From the NCBI RefSeq assembly GCF_000814905.1, contig NZ_JXAG01000017.1, positions 1 through 44,142 on the forward strand: 44,142 nt of DNA. The letters run 5' to 3'. Made by a program: the position numbers and the translations under genes. Below the pieces are notes generated by a model. The model did not search any database. It was not told where the DNA came from and worked only from the letters and a program-made list of their open reading frames with translations. Positions 9,249 through 18,097 of the stretch are shown piece by piece (positions within the stretch are counted from its first letter, which is position 1; every line of letters starts with the position of its first letter). Source of the DNA: Enterobacter sp. Bisph1. Its GTDB lineage: Bacteria; Pseudomonadota; Gammaproteobacteria; Enterobacterales; Enterobacteriaceae.

Positions 9249-10928
9249 ATGGAATTTGATTACATCATCATTGGAGCCGGATCCGCAGGGAACGTTTTGG
9301 CAACCAGACTGACCGAAGAGAGCGACGTTAGCGTTCTGCTGCTCGAGGCGGGCGGTCCCGATTATCGTTTTGATTTTCGCACGCAGATGCCCGCCGCGCT
9401 GGCGTTCCCGCTGCAGGGAAGACGCTACAACTGGGCCTATGAAACGGAACCTGAACCGCATATGAATAACCGCCGCATGGAGTGTGGACGCGGCAAAGGC
9501 CTGGGCGGCTCATCGCTGATTAACGGCATGTGCTATGTGCGCGCTAACGCCATGGATCTCGATAACTGGGCCAGTCAGCCCGGGCTTGAGAGCTGGAGCT
9601 ATCTGGATTGTCTGCCTTATTACCGTAAATCGGAGACGCGCGATATCGGCGCGAACGATTACCACGGCGGCGACGGTCCGGTGAGTATTACCACCTGCAA
9701 GCCGGGCAATAATCCCTTGTTTGCGGCGATGATCGAAGCGGGCGTGCAGGCGGGTTACCCGCGTACCGAGGATCTGAACGGTTATCAGCAGGAAGGTTTT
9801 GGTCCAATGGATCGCTTTGTCACGCCAAAAGGCCGACGCTCCAGCACCGCGCGCGGCTATCTGGACCAGGCGAAAACACGGCCAAACCTGAAAATCATCA
9901 CCCATGCCACCACCGATCGCATTCTGTTCGACGGCAAGCGCGCCATTGGCGTGGCTTACTTAAAGGGTAGCAGCAACGCGCCCCATGAAGTGTATGCGCG
10001 CCGCGAAGTGCTACTGTGCGCCGGGGCGATTGCTTCGCCGCAAATTTTGCAGCGTTCCGGCGTCGGTGCCGCTGAACTGCTTAAGCAGTTCGACATTCCG
10101 CTGGTGCATGATTTACCGGGCGTTGGCGAAAACTTGCAGGATCATCTGGAGATGTACCTGCAATACGAATGCAAAGAGCCGGTATCGCTCTACCCGGCGC
10201 TGAAGTGGTGGAACCAGCCGAAAATCGGCGCGGAGTGGTTATTTAACGGCACCGGCATTGGTGCCAGTAACCAGTTCGAGGGCGGCGGGTTTATCCGCAG
10301 CCGGGAAGCGTTCCCCTGGCCGAACATTCAGTACCACTTCTTGCCGGTGGCGATTAACTACAACGGCACCAATGCGGTGGAAGCGCACGGCTTCCAGTGC
10401 CACGTTGGCTCGATGCGTTCGCCAAGCCGCGGCTTTGTGCGTCTGAAATCGCGGGATCCGCGCCAGCATCCGGCTATTCAGTTCAATTACATGGCTCATG
10501 AGCAGGACTGGCAGGAGTTCCGTGATGCGATTCGCATCACCCGGCAGATCATCAACCAACCGGCGCTGGATAAGTATCGCGGGCGCGAGTTAAGCCCCGG
10601 CATTGAGTGCCAGAGCGATGAACAGCTGGATGAGTTTGTGCGTAACCATGCAGAAACCGCCTATCACCCGTGCGGCACCTGCAAAATGGGCAGTGACGAA
10701 ATGGCGGTGGTTGACGGTGAAGGGCGCGTTCACGGGCTGGAAGGTCTGCGCGTGGTCGATGCCTCGATTATGCCGCTGATCATTACCGGTAACCTTAACG
10801 CCACCACCATTATGATTGGTGAGAAGATTGCCGATAACATCCGCGGCCGCGCGCCGCTGCCGCGTAGCACCGCAGCTTATTTCGTGGCGGGCGACCGCCC
10901 GGTGCGCGGTATACCGCTGCGGGCGTAA
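9249..10928 (+). CDS. betA: Choline dehydrogenase BetA (GMC oxidoreductase)
   Basis: A 559-residue membrane-associated flavoprotein that oxidises choline to betaine aldehyde and passes electrons to the respiratory chain. The FAD dinucleotide fold is at the very N-terminus ([15 protein letters not shown], residues 6-20). GMC signature 1 is in [19 protein letters not shown], and signature 2 is in the region around [15 protein letters not shown]. The catalytic His473 lies in [17 protein letters not shown] good Shine-Dalgarno (GAGGAG) precedes the ATG. It is the last gene of betIBA and a terminator hairpin follows at once. Confidence 0.97.
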   Translation: MEFDYIIIGAGSAGNVLATRLTEESDVSVLLLEAGGPDYRFDFRTQMPAALAFPLQGRRYNWAYETEPEPHMNNRRMECGRGKGLGGSSLINGMCYVRANAMDLDNWASQPGLESWSYLDCLPYYRKSETRDIGANDYHGGDGPVSITTCKPGNNPLFAAMIEAGVQAGYPRTEDLNGYQQEGFGPMDRFVTPKGRRSSTARGYLDQAKTRPNLKIITHATTDRILFDGKRAIGVAYLKGSSNAPHEVYARREVLLCAGAIASPQILQRSGVGAAELLKQFDIPLVHDLPGVGENLQDHLEMYLQYECKEPVSLYPALKWWNQPKIGAEWLFNGTGIGASNQFEGGGFIRSREAFPWPNIQYHFLPVAINYNGTNAVEAHGFQCHVGSMRSPSRGFVRLKSRDPRQHPAIQFNYMAHEQDWQEFRDAIRITRQIINQPALDKYRGRELSPGIECQSDEQLDEFVRNHAETAYHPCGTCKMGSDEMAVVDGEGRVHGLEGLRVVDASIMPLIITGNLNATTIMIGEKIADNIRGRAPLPRSTAAYFVAGDRPVRGIPLRA

Positions 10929-10931
10929 AAA

Positions 10932-10975
10932 ATGCCGCCGGTAAAGGGATGCTTACCGTCGGCATAGTTTCATTT
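10932..10975 (+). terminator. Intrinsic terminator after betA
   Basis: ATGCCGCCGGTAA pairs with TTACCGTCGGCAT (12 of 13 positions) around an 8-nt loop, starting 4 bp after the betA stop. An imperfect T-rich tract (AGTTTCATTTT) follows. Confidence 0.8.
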
Positions 10976-11086
10976 TAGCGCGACCGCGTTGCATTTTTCT
11001 CACGCCAGACGCTGGCTGGTGAAGATACCGAATCGACTGCCTCGGTCGCGGGCTAGGTCTCTCCAGCGGTCACACATCTCTTCTGA

Positions 11087-11656
11087 TTAAATACACCGCC
11101 CGGTGGCGCAGCCATAGATCATGATTAATGGAAAAGCGGGCACCATTAACGGCGCGGCCCATGACACGTTTTGTTTGGTGTTGTCATTAATCGTCACCGT
11201 AACGGGTTTTTCCAGTTTACGCGTAGTCGGTCCCGGCGGATGTTGCCGAATATAGATGACGTTCCCGTGTGCGTTAAAGGTTACCGCCAGCTTCTTGTTT
11301 GGCTCAATTATCGTTGCGCGGTAGTGATAACGCAGGCGCTCAATCTGTGCGGCCGTGAGCCCGGTTGCATCGACGAAGGCGCGATATTGAGCCGTCACCT
11401 TTTCATCCTTGACGACAAAATTCACTTCCACGCCGGGAATATGGCTGGCGAACTCCTGATAAAAACCAGCGTACTGCGCATAAGCATCCTGCTGCGGATC
11501 CTGACGCTCGAAGCTGTAGGCATAGTTACTGGAGTAAGCGGTGATACGCGTCTGGGTGACTTCTAGTTTGGTGATCTTGTCCCACTCAGGCATGGGCGAG
11601 GTCATCGCACAGCCCGCGAGCAGCATAATAAAAAACAGCAGTATACATTTTTGCAT
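11087..11656 (-). CDS. Putative lipoprotein
   Basis: A 189-residue protein with a lipoprotein signal. A short basic start and a hydrophobic stretch (CILLFFIMLLAGC) put the acylated cysteine in an LLAGC lipobox at about residue 16. The residue after Cys is Ala, so outer-membrane sorting is expected. The mature part has no recognised catalytic motif. Near the C-terminus is a hydrophobic segment (WAAPLMVPAFPLIMIYGCATGRCI) with two further cysteines. The region VTVTINDNTKQNVSWAAPLMVP may form a membrane-dipping hairpin. No functional family is recognised. Confidence 0.7.
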   Translation of the reverse strand: MQKCILLFFIMLLAGCAMTSPMPEWDKITKLEVTQTRITAYSSNYAYSFERQDPQQDAYAQYAGFYQEFASHIPGVEVNFVVKDEKVTAQYRAFVDATGLTAAQIERLRYHYRATIIEPNKKLAVTFNAHGNVIYIRQHPPGPTTRKLEKPVTVTINDNTKQNVSWAAPLMVPAFPLIMIYGCATGRCI

Positions 11657-11752
11657 CGTTGCCCACCTGTTAAGCCGCAGCGCAGCGGCGTGCGGTTAGC
11701 ATACCTGGCTGGCGCAACGGGACAAGGGGGCCTACGCGATCGGGTAGGGGGT

Positions 11753-12178
11753 TCACGCCGCCGGGTGCAGCAAAATGACCTCTTTATCTACGCGATTGGC
11801 CTGGCTTTGCGGCGCGCTGGCGTGACTGTCATAACGTGGCGGAGTGATCACCGGGTAGATAAACGAGCCTACTTCATTGCAGTGCTCCGGCGCATCGGCG
11901 TCGGCATAAAACAGGTAGTACTGCCCGGAATCCGGGAAAAAAACCAGATTATCGCCATTACTGAAATTCGTGCTCCAGAACGGCACGCCCGCGTTGGTTT
12001 TGCTGCGCTCTTTCCCGGCGGCGATTTGAAAATGATCGCCCCATTTCATGGTCATCAGGTTGTAGTTAAAAAAGGAGACCGTTAAGTCGCCACGCGTTGG
12101 GCAGTGGAGCTTAACGGCATCGTCGGCCCTTACGTTGGCCATAAAAGTTATTAGCAATAACAGAAGGGAATATTTCAT
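11753..12178 (-). CDS. Secreted small protein of unknown function
   Basis: From the ATG at 12178 the product is 141 residues and begins with a classical signal peptide, MKYSLLLLLITFMANVRA, with cleavage expected before DDAVKL. The frame extends upstream to 12220, but that would put 14 residues in front of the signal, so the inner start is preferred even though no clear Shine-Dalgarno is seen. The mature protein has two cysteines (LHCPTRG and EHCNEVG) that could form a disulphide, and aromatic-rich segments (FPDSGQYYLFYADADAPEHC). It is a periplasmic or secreted product; no family recognised. The adjacent lipoprotein gene has the same orientation. Confidence 0.6.
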   Translation of the reverse strand: MKYSLLLLLITFMANVRADDAVKLHCPTRGDLTVSFFNYNLMTMKWGDHFQIAAGKERSKTNAGVPFWSTNFSNGDNLVFFPDSGQYYLFYADADAPEHCNEVGSFIYPVITPPRYDSHASAPQSQANRVDKEVILLHPAA

Positions 12179-12396
12179 TGGTGGAGTTTGCAGGTTAAGG
12201 AGACGTTGAAAATAATGCATTGTACGGCGGTAAACCCGTAAAAAAATGTATCAAAGAAACGGAAAGGGTTTCTGGCGATTTCGCGCTGGGCCAGAGCGGA
12301 AAATGCGTTTAATCAGCGGCGTTGCGCCGCTTTACACAATTGGATGTAGGCACCGGCTTTTGGGCGGAGGCGGTTCATTACGTACAAAGGCTAACG

Positions 12397-13146
12397 CTAG
12401 CGCCGGGCCTCAATTAAGTGCCGGGATGAGTAAGCGATAAAAGGTGTGCCGCCGCGCATTTGAGCATCCAGCGCCTTGAGCTGCGGGGAATATTTGTCCA
12501 CAGAGAAATCCGGCACCCACCAGACGCACTTGCGTAAAATCCACACTACCGCGCCGATATCATAAAACGCCATCCGACAGCGTACGGACTGGATATCAAC
12601 AATCTGCAGACCGGCAGCTTCTGCCGCTTGCGCTTCCTTATCCGGATGCCGTAACGCTCGCTCTACCGGTAGCGGCCCGAGAAAGTATTCAATAAGTTCA
12701 AAGGCAGACGCCGGACCGACATGCTGGGCAAAATAACGTCCGCCGGATTTCAGCACGCGGTAAATTTCAGGCCAGTCTGGCGCAATCGGATGTCTCGCCG
12801 TGACCAGTTCAAACGTGGCATCTGCAAAGGGAAGCGTTGTGGCCTGCGACGTATCAACAATAGTTACTCCACGCGAGGACAAGCGCGCTCGGGCTTTGGC
12901 AATATTCGGCGGCCAGGCTTCGGTGGCAAACATCTGTTGTGGGAATACCGGCATCTCGCTCAGCACTTCGCCGCCTCCGGTATCGAGATCGAGGGCGGAA
13001 TTGACGCTTTTCAGCCGCTGAGCGAGTAATTTAGCGTAACCCCAGGGTGGCCTCTCTTCTGTCGCTCTGCCATCCAGCCAGCCAAATCCCCAGCCCTCAA
13101 CGTCCGCGTCTGTTGCTTCTGCAATTAATTCATCGAAGGGTTTCAT
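12397..13146 (-). CDS. Class I SAM-dependent methyltransferase
   Basis: A 249-residue protein with the Rossmann methyltransferase core. Motif I is ALDLDTGGGEVL (about residues 51-62; the usual form is LDLGTGGGE). An acidic residue follows strand 2 (FATEAWP). TTLPFADATFELVTARHP is the motif II/III region, and PEIYRVLKSGGRYFAQHVGP is the post-motif III block seen in UbiE-like methyltransferases. The substrate cannot be read. The C-terminal part (VVWILRKCVWWVPDFSV) resembles small-molecule methyltransferases of this group. It sits alone between oppositely arranged neighbours. Confidence 0.85.
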   Translation of the reverse strand: MKPFDELIAEATDADVEGWGFGWLDGRATEERPPWGYAKLLAQRLKSVNSALDLDTGGGEVLSEMPVFPQQMFATEAWPPNIAKARARLSSRGVTIVDTSQATTLPFADATFELVTARHPIAPDWPEIYRVLKSGGRYFAQHVGPASAFELIEYFLGPLPVERALRHPDKEAQAAEAAGLQIVDIQSVRCRMAFYDIGAVVWILRKCVWWVPDFSVDKYSPQLKALDAQMRGGTPFIAYSSRHLIEARR

Positions 13147-13414
13147 CGGCAGCTCCGTCTGATTAAAGCGCTATTGCACCACAAACTGCGGGGTAATTGC
13201 GACGCGGTAAAGCAAGATTTTGCACGAGCTGTTTCTGAGACAGCAGGGTCCGTTTGGAAGAGACGAGCAGCTGGTTGAGCGCATCCAGCAAGCCGCCTGG
13301 TCGAGAAAATGCAGAAAATGTTCGCGGGACGCGCTATTGATAACAGGTGCATTTTAAGCAACTGTCTCGATGGCATCGCCGATCGGCCATCCCGGGATGG
13401 CCGTGGTGTCATCC
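13147..13414. other. Gene-free interval with a possible decayed coding stretch
   Basis: No intact gene is seen. On the plus strand about 13217-13350 reads as a short open stretch (ILHELFLRQQGPFGRDEQLV and on to a TAA) with protein-like composition but no start site and no recognised family. The right end holds the palindrome listed separately. It may be the eroded remnant of a gene removed when the SDR/HxlR pair arrived. Confidence 0.3.
13384..13403. repeat. 20-bp perfect palindrome downstream of the SDR gene
   Basis: CGGCCATCCCGGGATGGCCG is identical to its own reverse complement. It lies 11 bp beyond the stop of the minus-strand SDR gene. It has no loop and no T-tract, so it is not a standard terminator. 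It could be a protein-binding site or a transcript-end structure. Confidence 0.6.
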
Positions 13415-14146
13415 TCAACCCTGGGTCATTCCGCCATCAACACAAATCTCGGCTCCGGCGATATAGCTGCTCTCGTCACCGGCGAGGAAAAATACCGCGT
13501 TTGCCACCTCTTCAGGGCGCGCCATTCTGCCCAGCGGTATTGCACTGTTTAAGCCTTTACGCACTTCATCTGAGACTTTAGCCATCATCTCCGTATCGAC
13601 AGGACCGGGTGCGACAACGTTAACCCGGATGCCGCGCCCGGCGAGTTCCCTTGTCCAGGTGCGGGCAAAAGATCGCAGTGCCGCTTTGCTGGCCCCGTAA
13701 ACGCCATATCCCGGCGTGCCGATAACATCCGCAATGGAACCAATGAGTACGACGCTGCTGCCGGGTTTCATCAACGGTAATGCTGCCTGCAGAGCAAAGA
13801 GGGGAGAGCGAACATTCAGGCCAAAAGTCTGATCAAAATGCGTCTCATCGACCTCTTCAAGGGTGGCGTATTCCGACATGCCAGCATTGATTATCAGGAC
13901 ATCGATCTGGCTTGATTTATCGGCGATCGTCTGCATGATACGGCTCAATTCGTTCTTATCACTGACATCTGCCCGCAGTGGCATCGCGCTGCCGGCTATT
14001 TTGCTTTTGGCACTTTCAAGATCGGCTTCTCGTCTTGATGTGAACCAGGTTATCGCCCCTTCGCTTGCTAAACGTTGGCTGATAGCCAGCCCAATCCCTT
14101 TTGCGCCGCCGAGTACCACCGCGATTTTTTTCTCAATATTGCCCAT
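13415..14146 (-). CDS. SDR-family oxidoreductase
   Basis: A 243-residue classical short-chain dehydrogenase. The cofactor motif is GGAKGIG (about residues 13-19). NAG lies in VLIINAGMSEY. The catalytic Ser is in VVLIGSIADV and the Tyr/Lys pair in YGVYGASKAALRSFA. PGPVDTEM follows, and the C-terminal SYIAGAEICVDGG is usual. The frame is open to 14203, but the ATG at 14146 has GGAGA 7 nt upstream and starts directly before the Rossmann strand. R in SRREADLESAK after strand 2 favours NADPH. It is transcribed divergently from the HxlR regulator 99 bp away, which probably controls it. Substrate unknown. Confidence 0.88.
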   Translation of the reverse strand: MGNIEKKIAVVLGGAKGIGLAISQRLASEGAITWFTSRREADLESAKSKIAGSAMPLRADVSDKNELSRIMQTIADKSSQIDVLIINAGMSEYATLEEVDETHFDQTFGLNVRSPLFALQAALPLMKPGSSVVLIGSIADVIGTPGYGVYGASKAALRSFARTWTRELAGRGIRVNVVAPGPVDTEMMAKVSDEVRKGLNSAIPLGRMARPEEVANAVFFLAGDESSYIAGAEICVDGGMTQG

Positions 14147-14245
14147 CTGATTTCTCCGCTTTAGGTCGAAAACTGATGGTATAAAATCTATACTTAATAT
14201 CAATTACGCACTTTATCTAAACTAACTATAAGTGACTATACCGCC

Positions 14246-14647
14246 ATGCCAGAAAAAGATAATAACTGTCTGAAAGACATCGGGAAAACCAGACCGGTGT
14301 TAGAAAACATCACCAATAAATGGTCGATATTAATTCTCACAGTGCTGTGTAGTGAACCTTGCCGCTTCAATGAAATTCGACGACGCCTGGGCGGGATTAC
14401 CCATAAGGCGCTGGCCGATGCGCTGAAACGGCTGGAGCGCAACGGTTTAGTCACTCGTCAGGTTTTGCCAACTTCACCGGTCAGCGTGGAATACTCGATT
14501 ACGCCGCTGGCGAAGTCATTACAGCCGCCTTTTGTGGCGCTGGCGAACTGGGCGCTGGAATTTGGTCCGGCCATGGAATTGGCGCAGGCTGAATATGATC
14601 GTCTTCATGCGGGTGAAATTAGTGAGCAGGCGAGCCCGGTCTCCTGA
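14246..14647 (+). CDS. HxlR-family transcriptional regulator
   Basis: A 133-residue winged-helix regulator with the HxlR layout. ITNKWSILILTVLCSEPCRF carries the KW-[ST]-x-x-[IL] motif, FNEIRRRLGGITHKALADAL the recognition helix, and ERNGLVTRQVLPTSPVSVEY the wing. Many HxlR proteins sense electrophiles or aldehydes through an N-terminal cysteine, and Cys8 (NNCLKDIGKT) is in that position. It is divergent from the SDR gene. The shared interval contains GTATA-N5-TATAC at 14179-14193, a possible operator. Regulation of the SDR gene is inferred from the arrangement. Confidence 0.9.
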   Translation: MPEKDNNCLKDIGKTRPVLENITNKWSILILTVLCSEPCRFNEIRRRLGGITHKALADALKRLERNGLVTRQVLPTSPVSVEYSITPLAKSLQPPFVALANWALEFGPAMELAQAEYDRLHAGEISEQASPVS

Positions 14648-14747
14648 AGAATCATAAGGGGCGGAGTTAACTGCGGCTACAGTGAATAGAAATGACGAAG
14701 GCGCATAGAGTGAATGCGCCGGGTTTAGATGGTTACGGATGTACTGA

Positions 14748-15494
14748 TCCAGAAGTACGCGCAGCGTAACGGCGACAGAGGCGGGGCAGGCGCTGGCGGC
14801 GCGCATTGCTCCCTTGCTTATGGACATGAGAGCCGCACTTAATGATGTTACGAGTTCCCGGCAAAGTTTACGCGGCGAACTTAAATTGAACGTCACGGGA
14901 GCGGTCATGGTGGACATTTTGCCCCCCGTGTTGGATCGTTTTCTTACGCGCCATTCGCAGATTCGCGTAGAGATTATGGTTGAGGACCGGCTGGTAGATG
15001 CATTAGCAGCGTGCTGCGATGCGGGCATACGCTACGGCGAACATCTGGCGAAAGATGTTATTGCGGTGCCAATAGGACCCAGAATACAACGATTAGCCCT
15101 GGCAGCAGCACCCGCTTATCTGGCATCAAGGGGAGTAATCAACCATCCAACCGATCTACTTGAGCATGACTGCATACGCATGAAATTTTCGAGTGGGGCG
15201 CTGGTTCCGTGGCGATTTGAGCGCAATGGTGAAACCGTCAATGTTGATCCTCCGGGCCGTATAACCATCGGCGTAGATGGTGCCTCTGCGGCCATCGACC
15301 TTGCGCGCTGCGGCAAGGGCGTTATAACCACATTTGAAAATTGGCTACAGCCCCATTTCAAAAACCACGCTCTTGAACCTGTCTTACCGCAATGGTGGCA
15401 GGCGTTTGAAGGACCCTGGCTCTATTTTTCCAGCAGATTTACGTCGGCACCGCTACGCGCATTTATTGATTTTCTCAGAGAAGAGCGTGAATAG
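14748..15494 (+). pseudogene. LysR-family regulator lacking its DNA-binding domain
   Basis: The frame from 14748 reads SRSTRSVTATEAGQALAARI and on through MDMRAALNDV into a complete LysR effector-binding domain ending at 15494. RSVTATEAGQAL is the usual end of the LysR helix-turn-helix (T-x-x-G-x-x-L). A stop (TGA) at 14745-14747 lies immediately before, and no sequence for the first ~50 residues, including the recognition helix, is present upstream. The gene was therefore cut at its 5' end. A TTG at 14814 or the ATG at 14820 could still start a 225-residue effector domain, but it would not bind DNA. The gene it once regulated is not visible. Confidence 0.75.
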
Positions 15495-15690
15495 CGTTTA
15501 AGCATATTGTCGATGATTCGGCAGATCATGGCGAAATAAGAACACGTTCTGTCAGTTCATTGGGTCGCTGTCCGTATACCTTCACTGCCAGTTATGACAT
15601 TGCTCCAGTAGCCGTATAGCAGGTAAAAAATAAAAAACCGTTATATTTTGATGGTATATTCATCTTTTTCAGCAAAATAAGTGTTCAGAC

Positions 15691-16683
15691 ATGAATAAAA
15701 TCGGTAATAAAGCCCCTACCATCACTGATATTGCCCGTCTGGCGGGGGTCAGCAGCATTACCGTTTCCAGAACTTTTACCGATCCGGATAAAGTGAAAAC
15801 CAAAACGCGGGAGAAAATCCTGCGTATCGCCGCTGAAGTTAAGTATGTACCCAACATCTTTGCTCAGAATATCAAGACCACCCTGAGCCCGATTATTGGC
15901 ATTGTGACTGACGACACATTTAATCAGAGTTATTCCTATGTGATTCAGGAGCTATGCCAGCATGCGGAATCAAAAGGCTATTCGGTAATGATTTTTACTA
16001 CCGGAGGCAGCCGTGAGTCAGAGGTGAAGGCTATCAACACCCTGGTAGGTTATAAAGCGGCCGGGGTAGTGTTATCTGTCATCAGTGATACGCCCGACTA
16101 CGATACCCGCCATCTGAAGACGCTCTGCCACTCTGCCACCAAACTCATTCAGTTTGATCGTCAATTCGATACGACGCTTCCCGCTGTCTACGTCAATGAT
16201 GAGCGTGCCGGGGAGCTGATTGCTTCTGTGATTAAGCAGAAGCAGTACCGGCATGTGCTGGTAATTGGCGGGCAGGAACGGTCACGTATCACTCAGGCGC
16301 GGGTAACCAGTATTTGCCATAATCTCCCCGCCACAACGCAAGTTACCCATCTGTATACAGATTATCGTTACGACAATGCCAAAGAGATGATTGCCGCACA
16401 TTTTGCAACGGGCGAAAAGTGTTATGACGCAATAGTTGGCGTCAATGGCGCAATCTCACTGGCGGCGCATAGCGTGGCGACAAAATGGTCGCTGACAAAG
16501 GTAGATTTTCTGTCTATAGACGACATTCCTAATGCTGAAGCCTTTGGCTTTTTTTACCCCTCCGTCGTTCACGATTACAAACAGTGGGCCACTATTGTGG
16601 CTGAAAATCTGGTCGCTGCTATTGAAGGACGCCCCTGGCAACCTCGTACCGTCATCAACGGCTTTCTGAAGAATAATCGCTGA
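15691..16683 (+). CDS. LacI-family transcriptional regulator of the adjoining catabolic operon
   Basis: A 330-residue LacI/GalR regulator. The helix-turn-helix and hinge span residues 10-60 (TITDIARLAGVSSITVSRTF, then KTREKILRIAAEVKYVPNIFAQ). The periplasmic-binding-like effector domain follows, with IIGIVTDDTFNQSY, AAGVVLSV, VYVNDERAGELIASV, HVLVIGGQ and VDFLSIDDIP. It lies in the same direction as, and 240 bp upstream of, a dehydrogenase/transporter/hydrolase operon. That operon's leader contains a LacI-type palindrome (16858-16892), so local control is likely. Repressor rather than activator action is the family norm. The inducer is unknown; an unsaturated uronic-acid sugar or a polyol are the candidates given the operon content. 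Confidence 0.9.
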   Translation: MNKIGNKAPTITDIARLAGVSSITVSRTFTDPDKVKTKTREKILRIAAEVKYVPNIFAQNIKTTLSPIIGIVTDDTFNQSYSYVIQELCQHAESKGYSVMIFTTGGSRESEVKAINTLVGYKAAGVVLSVISDTPDYDTRHLKTLCHSATKLIQFDRQFDTTLPAVYVNDERAGELIASVIKQKQYRHVLVIGGQERSRITQARVTSICHNLPATTQVTHLYTDYRYDNAKEMIAAHFATGEKCYDAIVGVNGAISLAAHSVATKWSLTKVDFLSIDDIPNAEAFGFFYPSVVHDYKQWATIVAENLVAAIEGRPWQPRTVINGFLKNNR

Positions 16684-16773
16684 CCGTCCTGCCCAGCAGA
16701 ATTTTTTTGTCCCTCAATGTTCACATAAACATTATGGAATGAAAATGAGCTTTTCAATTAAACAATTTTAAAA

Positions 16774-16794
16774 TAACGAAACGGTGTTTCATTT
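16774..16794. promoter_or_regulatory. KdgR-like box
   Basis: The core GAAACGGTGTTTC (16778-16790) is a perfect 5-bp inverted repeat around GGT, followed by ATTTT. This matches the general form of the KdgR box of pectinolytic enterobacteria (roughly AATGAAACANTGTTTCATT). In Dickeya, KdgR represses pectin and rhamnogalacturonan genes, including rhiTN. It lies 130 bp upstream of an operon holding a GPH transporter and a GH105 hydrolase, which fits. Binding is inferred. Confidence 0.6.
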
Positions 16795-16829
16795 TAAGTG
16801 ATTGATATTAAAGAGTTTTAAAAGTAGAT

Positions 16830-16845
16830 TGCAACAATGATCACA
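16830..16845. promoter_or_regulatory. CRP-like site
   Basis: TGCAA-N6-TCACA. The right half is perfect and the left half matches 3 of 5 of the consensus TGTGA-N6-TCACA. It sits between the KdgR-like box and the LacI-type operator, about 80 bp from the start codon. Catabolite activation of the sugar operon is plausible. Confidence 0.45.
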
Positions 16846-16857
16846 AATTGAGCGGCG

Positions 16858-16892
16858 AACCTTATAAATGTTTACGAAAACATTATAAGGTT
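16858..16892. promoter_or_regulatory. LacI-type operator within a long inverted repeat
   Basis: AACCTTATAAATGTTT and AAAACATTATAAGGTT form a near-perfect inverted repeat (one bulged base). The core ATGTTTACGAAAACAT (16868-16883) has the central CG and T-x-T-T-T/A-A-A-x-A arms typical of LacI/GalR operators. It is placed just upstream of the dehydrogenase start, as expected for repression by the product of the gene at 15691. Confidence 0.7.
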
Positions 16893-16923
16893 ATCCAACC
16901 TCATTCGTTACAGGAACGCTGCT

Positions 16924-18015
16924 GTGAACATAAAATCTTGCGATATCAAACAGCTGGTCAACTTTGGCCCTCATGATTACCGTTTAGTCTCTTCTCCTCT
17001 GCCGGTACCGCAGCGAAATGAGCTGCTGGTGAAAATAGGGGCGTGTGGCATCTGCGCCTCTGATTTTCACTGTTATCACGGCGCGCCGATGTTCTGGGGG
17101 AATGAAACCTTCCCGCCATATGTAAAAACACCGGTGGTAAGCGGCCATGAATTTTTCGGCACGGTTGTTGCGGCGGGTCCCAATGCGCTTGAGCACTTTG
17201 GCGTTGAAGAAGGAGACCGGGTGATCGCCGAGCAAATTGTCCCGTGCGAGAAGTGTCGATTCTGTCGTAACGGCCAGTACTGGATGTGTGAAAAACATGA
17301 TATCTATGGGTTTCAGAAACAGGATGCTGATGGTGGGATGACCGAATACATGCTGTTCAAACCTACCAGCCGGGTACACAAAATTCCGCTTTCACTCTCG
17401 CTGGAAGAGTGCGCGCTCATCGAACCGTTCTCCTGTTCCGTACACGCCGTAAACCGCGGGGATATCCAGTTTAACGATGTCGTGGTCCTTGCCGGGGCCG
17501 GAACACTTGGGCTGGGCATGGTACAGGCCATTAAGCTTAAAACGCCTAAGAAGCTGATTGTTCTTGATACCATGCCTTATCGCCTGGCACTGGCGAAGAA
17601 ACTGGGGGCTGATGTTGTGCTTAACCCGCTTGAAGAGGATGTTATCGCCAAGGTGAAAGCTCTGACAGACGGTTATGGTTGCGATGTTTACATTGAGGCA
17701 TCGGGTAACCCCGCAGCTGTTACGCAGGGGCTGCAAATGATTCGCAAACTGGGCCGCTTCGTTGAGTTCAGTGTCTTTAGCCGCGAAACCGCCGTGGACT
17801 GGTCAATCATTGGCGATCGTAAAGAGCTGGATATTCGTGGCGCGCATTTAAGCCCCGGCTGCTACGAGACCGTGATTGACCTGTTCAGCCGCAAACTACT
17901 TACCGCCGAAGGGATCGTCACGCATAAATTTCCTCTCGAACACTGGGAAAATGCCTTCGAAACCTTTGGTACGCCAGAGGCGGTAAAAGTGCTGCTGGTC
18001 CCGCACGCCGGGTAA
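16924..18015 (+). CDS. Zinc-dependent medium-chain dehydrogenase, polyol (threitol/erythritol) dehydrogenase-like
   Basis: A 363-residue MDR enzyme with a GTG start after CAGGAACG. The catalytic zinc ligands are in CGICASDFHCYHG and SGHEF. The four structural-zinc cysteines are in CEKCRFCRNGQYWMC. The Rossmann motif is VVLAGAGTLGLGMVQ, and an Asp after strand 2 (LIVLDTMPYRL) favours NAD. Overall it resembles polyol dehydrogenases such as the erythritol/L-threitol group and sorbitol dehydrogenase; the exact substrate is not certain. It is the first gene of an operon with a sugar transporter and a GH105 hydrolase, so it may reduce or oxidise a product of that pathway. Confidence 0.85.
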   Translation: MNIKSCDIKQLVNFGPHDYRLVSSPLPVPQRNELLVKIGACGICASDFHCYHGAPMFWGNETFPPYVKTPVVSGHEFFGTVVAAGPNALEHFGVEEGDRVIAEQIVPCEKCRFCRNGQYWMCEKHDIYGFQKQDADGGMTEYMLFKPTSRVHKIPLSLSLEECALIEPFSCSVHAVNRGDIQFNDVVVLAGAGTLGLGMVQAIKLKTPKKLIVLDTMPYRLALAKKLGADVVLNPLEEDVIAKVKALTDGYGCDVYIEASGNPAAVTQGLQMIRKLGRFVEFSVFSRETAVDWSIIGDRKELDIRGAHLSPGCYETVIDLFSRKLLTAEGIVTHKFPLEHWENAFETFGTPEAVKVLLVPHAG

Positions 18016-18097
18016 CGCGTTTAACGTTCGCCATTCGCTGCTGGTGGCTTCGGGTGCCAGCGCGATCCCCTGTCCTCTACGCTCGGGGCAAAATAAA

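Noticed and set aside
13143-13418. 91-codon minus-strand open frame between the methyltransferase and SDR genes
   Set aside because: Overlaps the ends of both neighbouring genes, is Arg/Ser/Pro-rich and looks non-protein-like; no Shine-Dalgarno.
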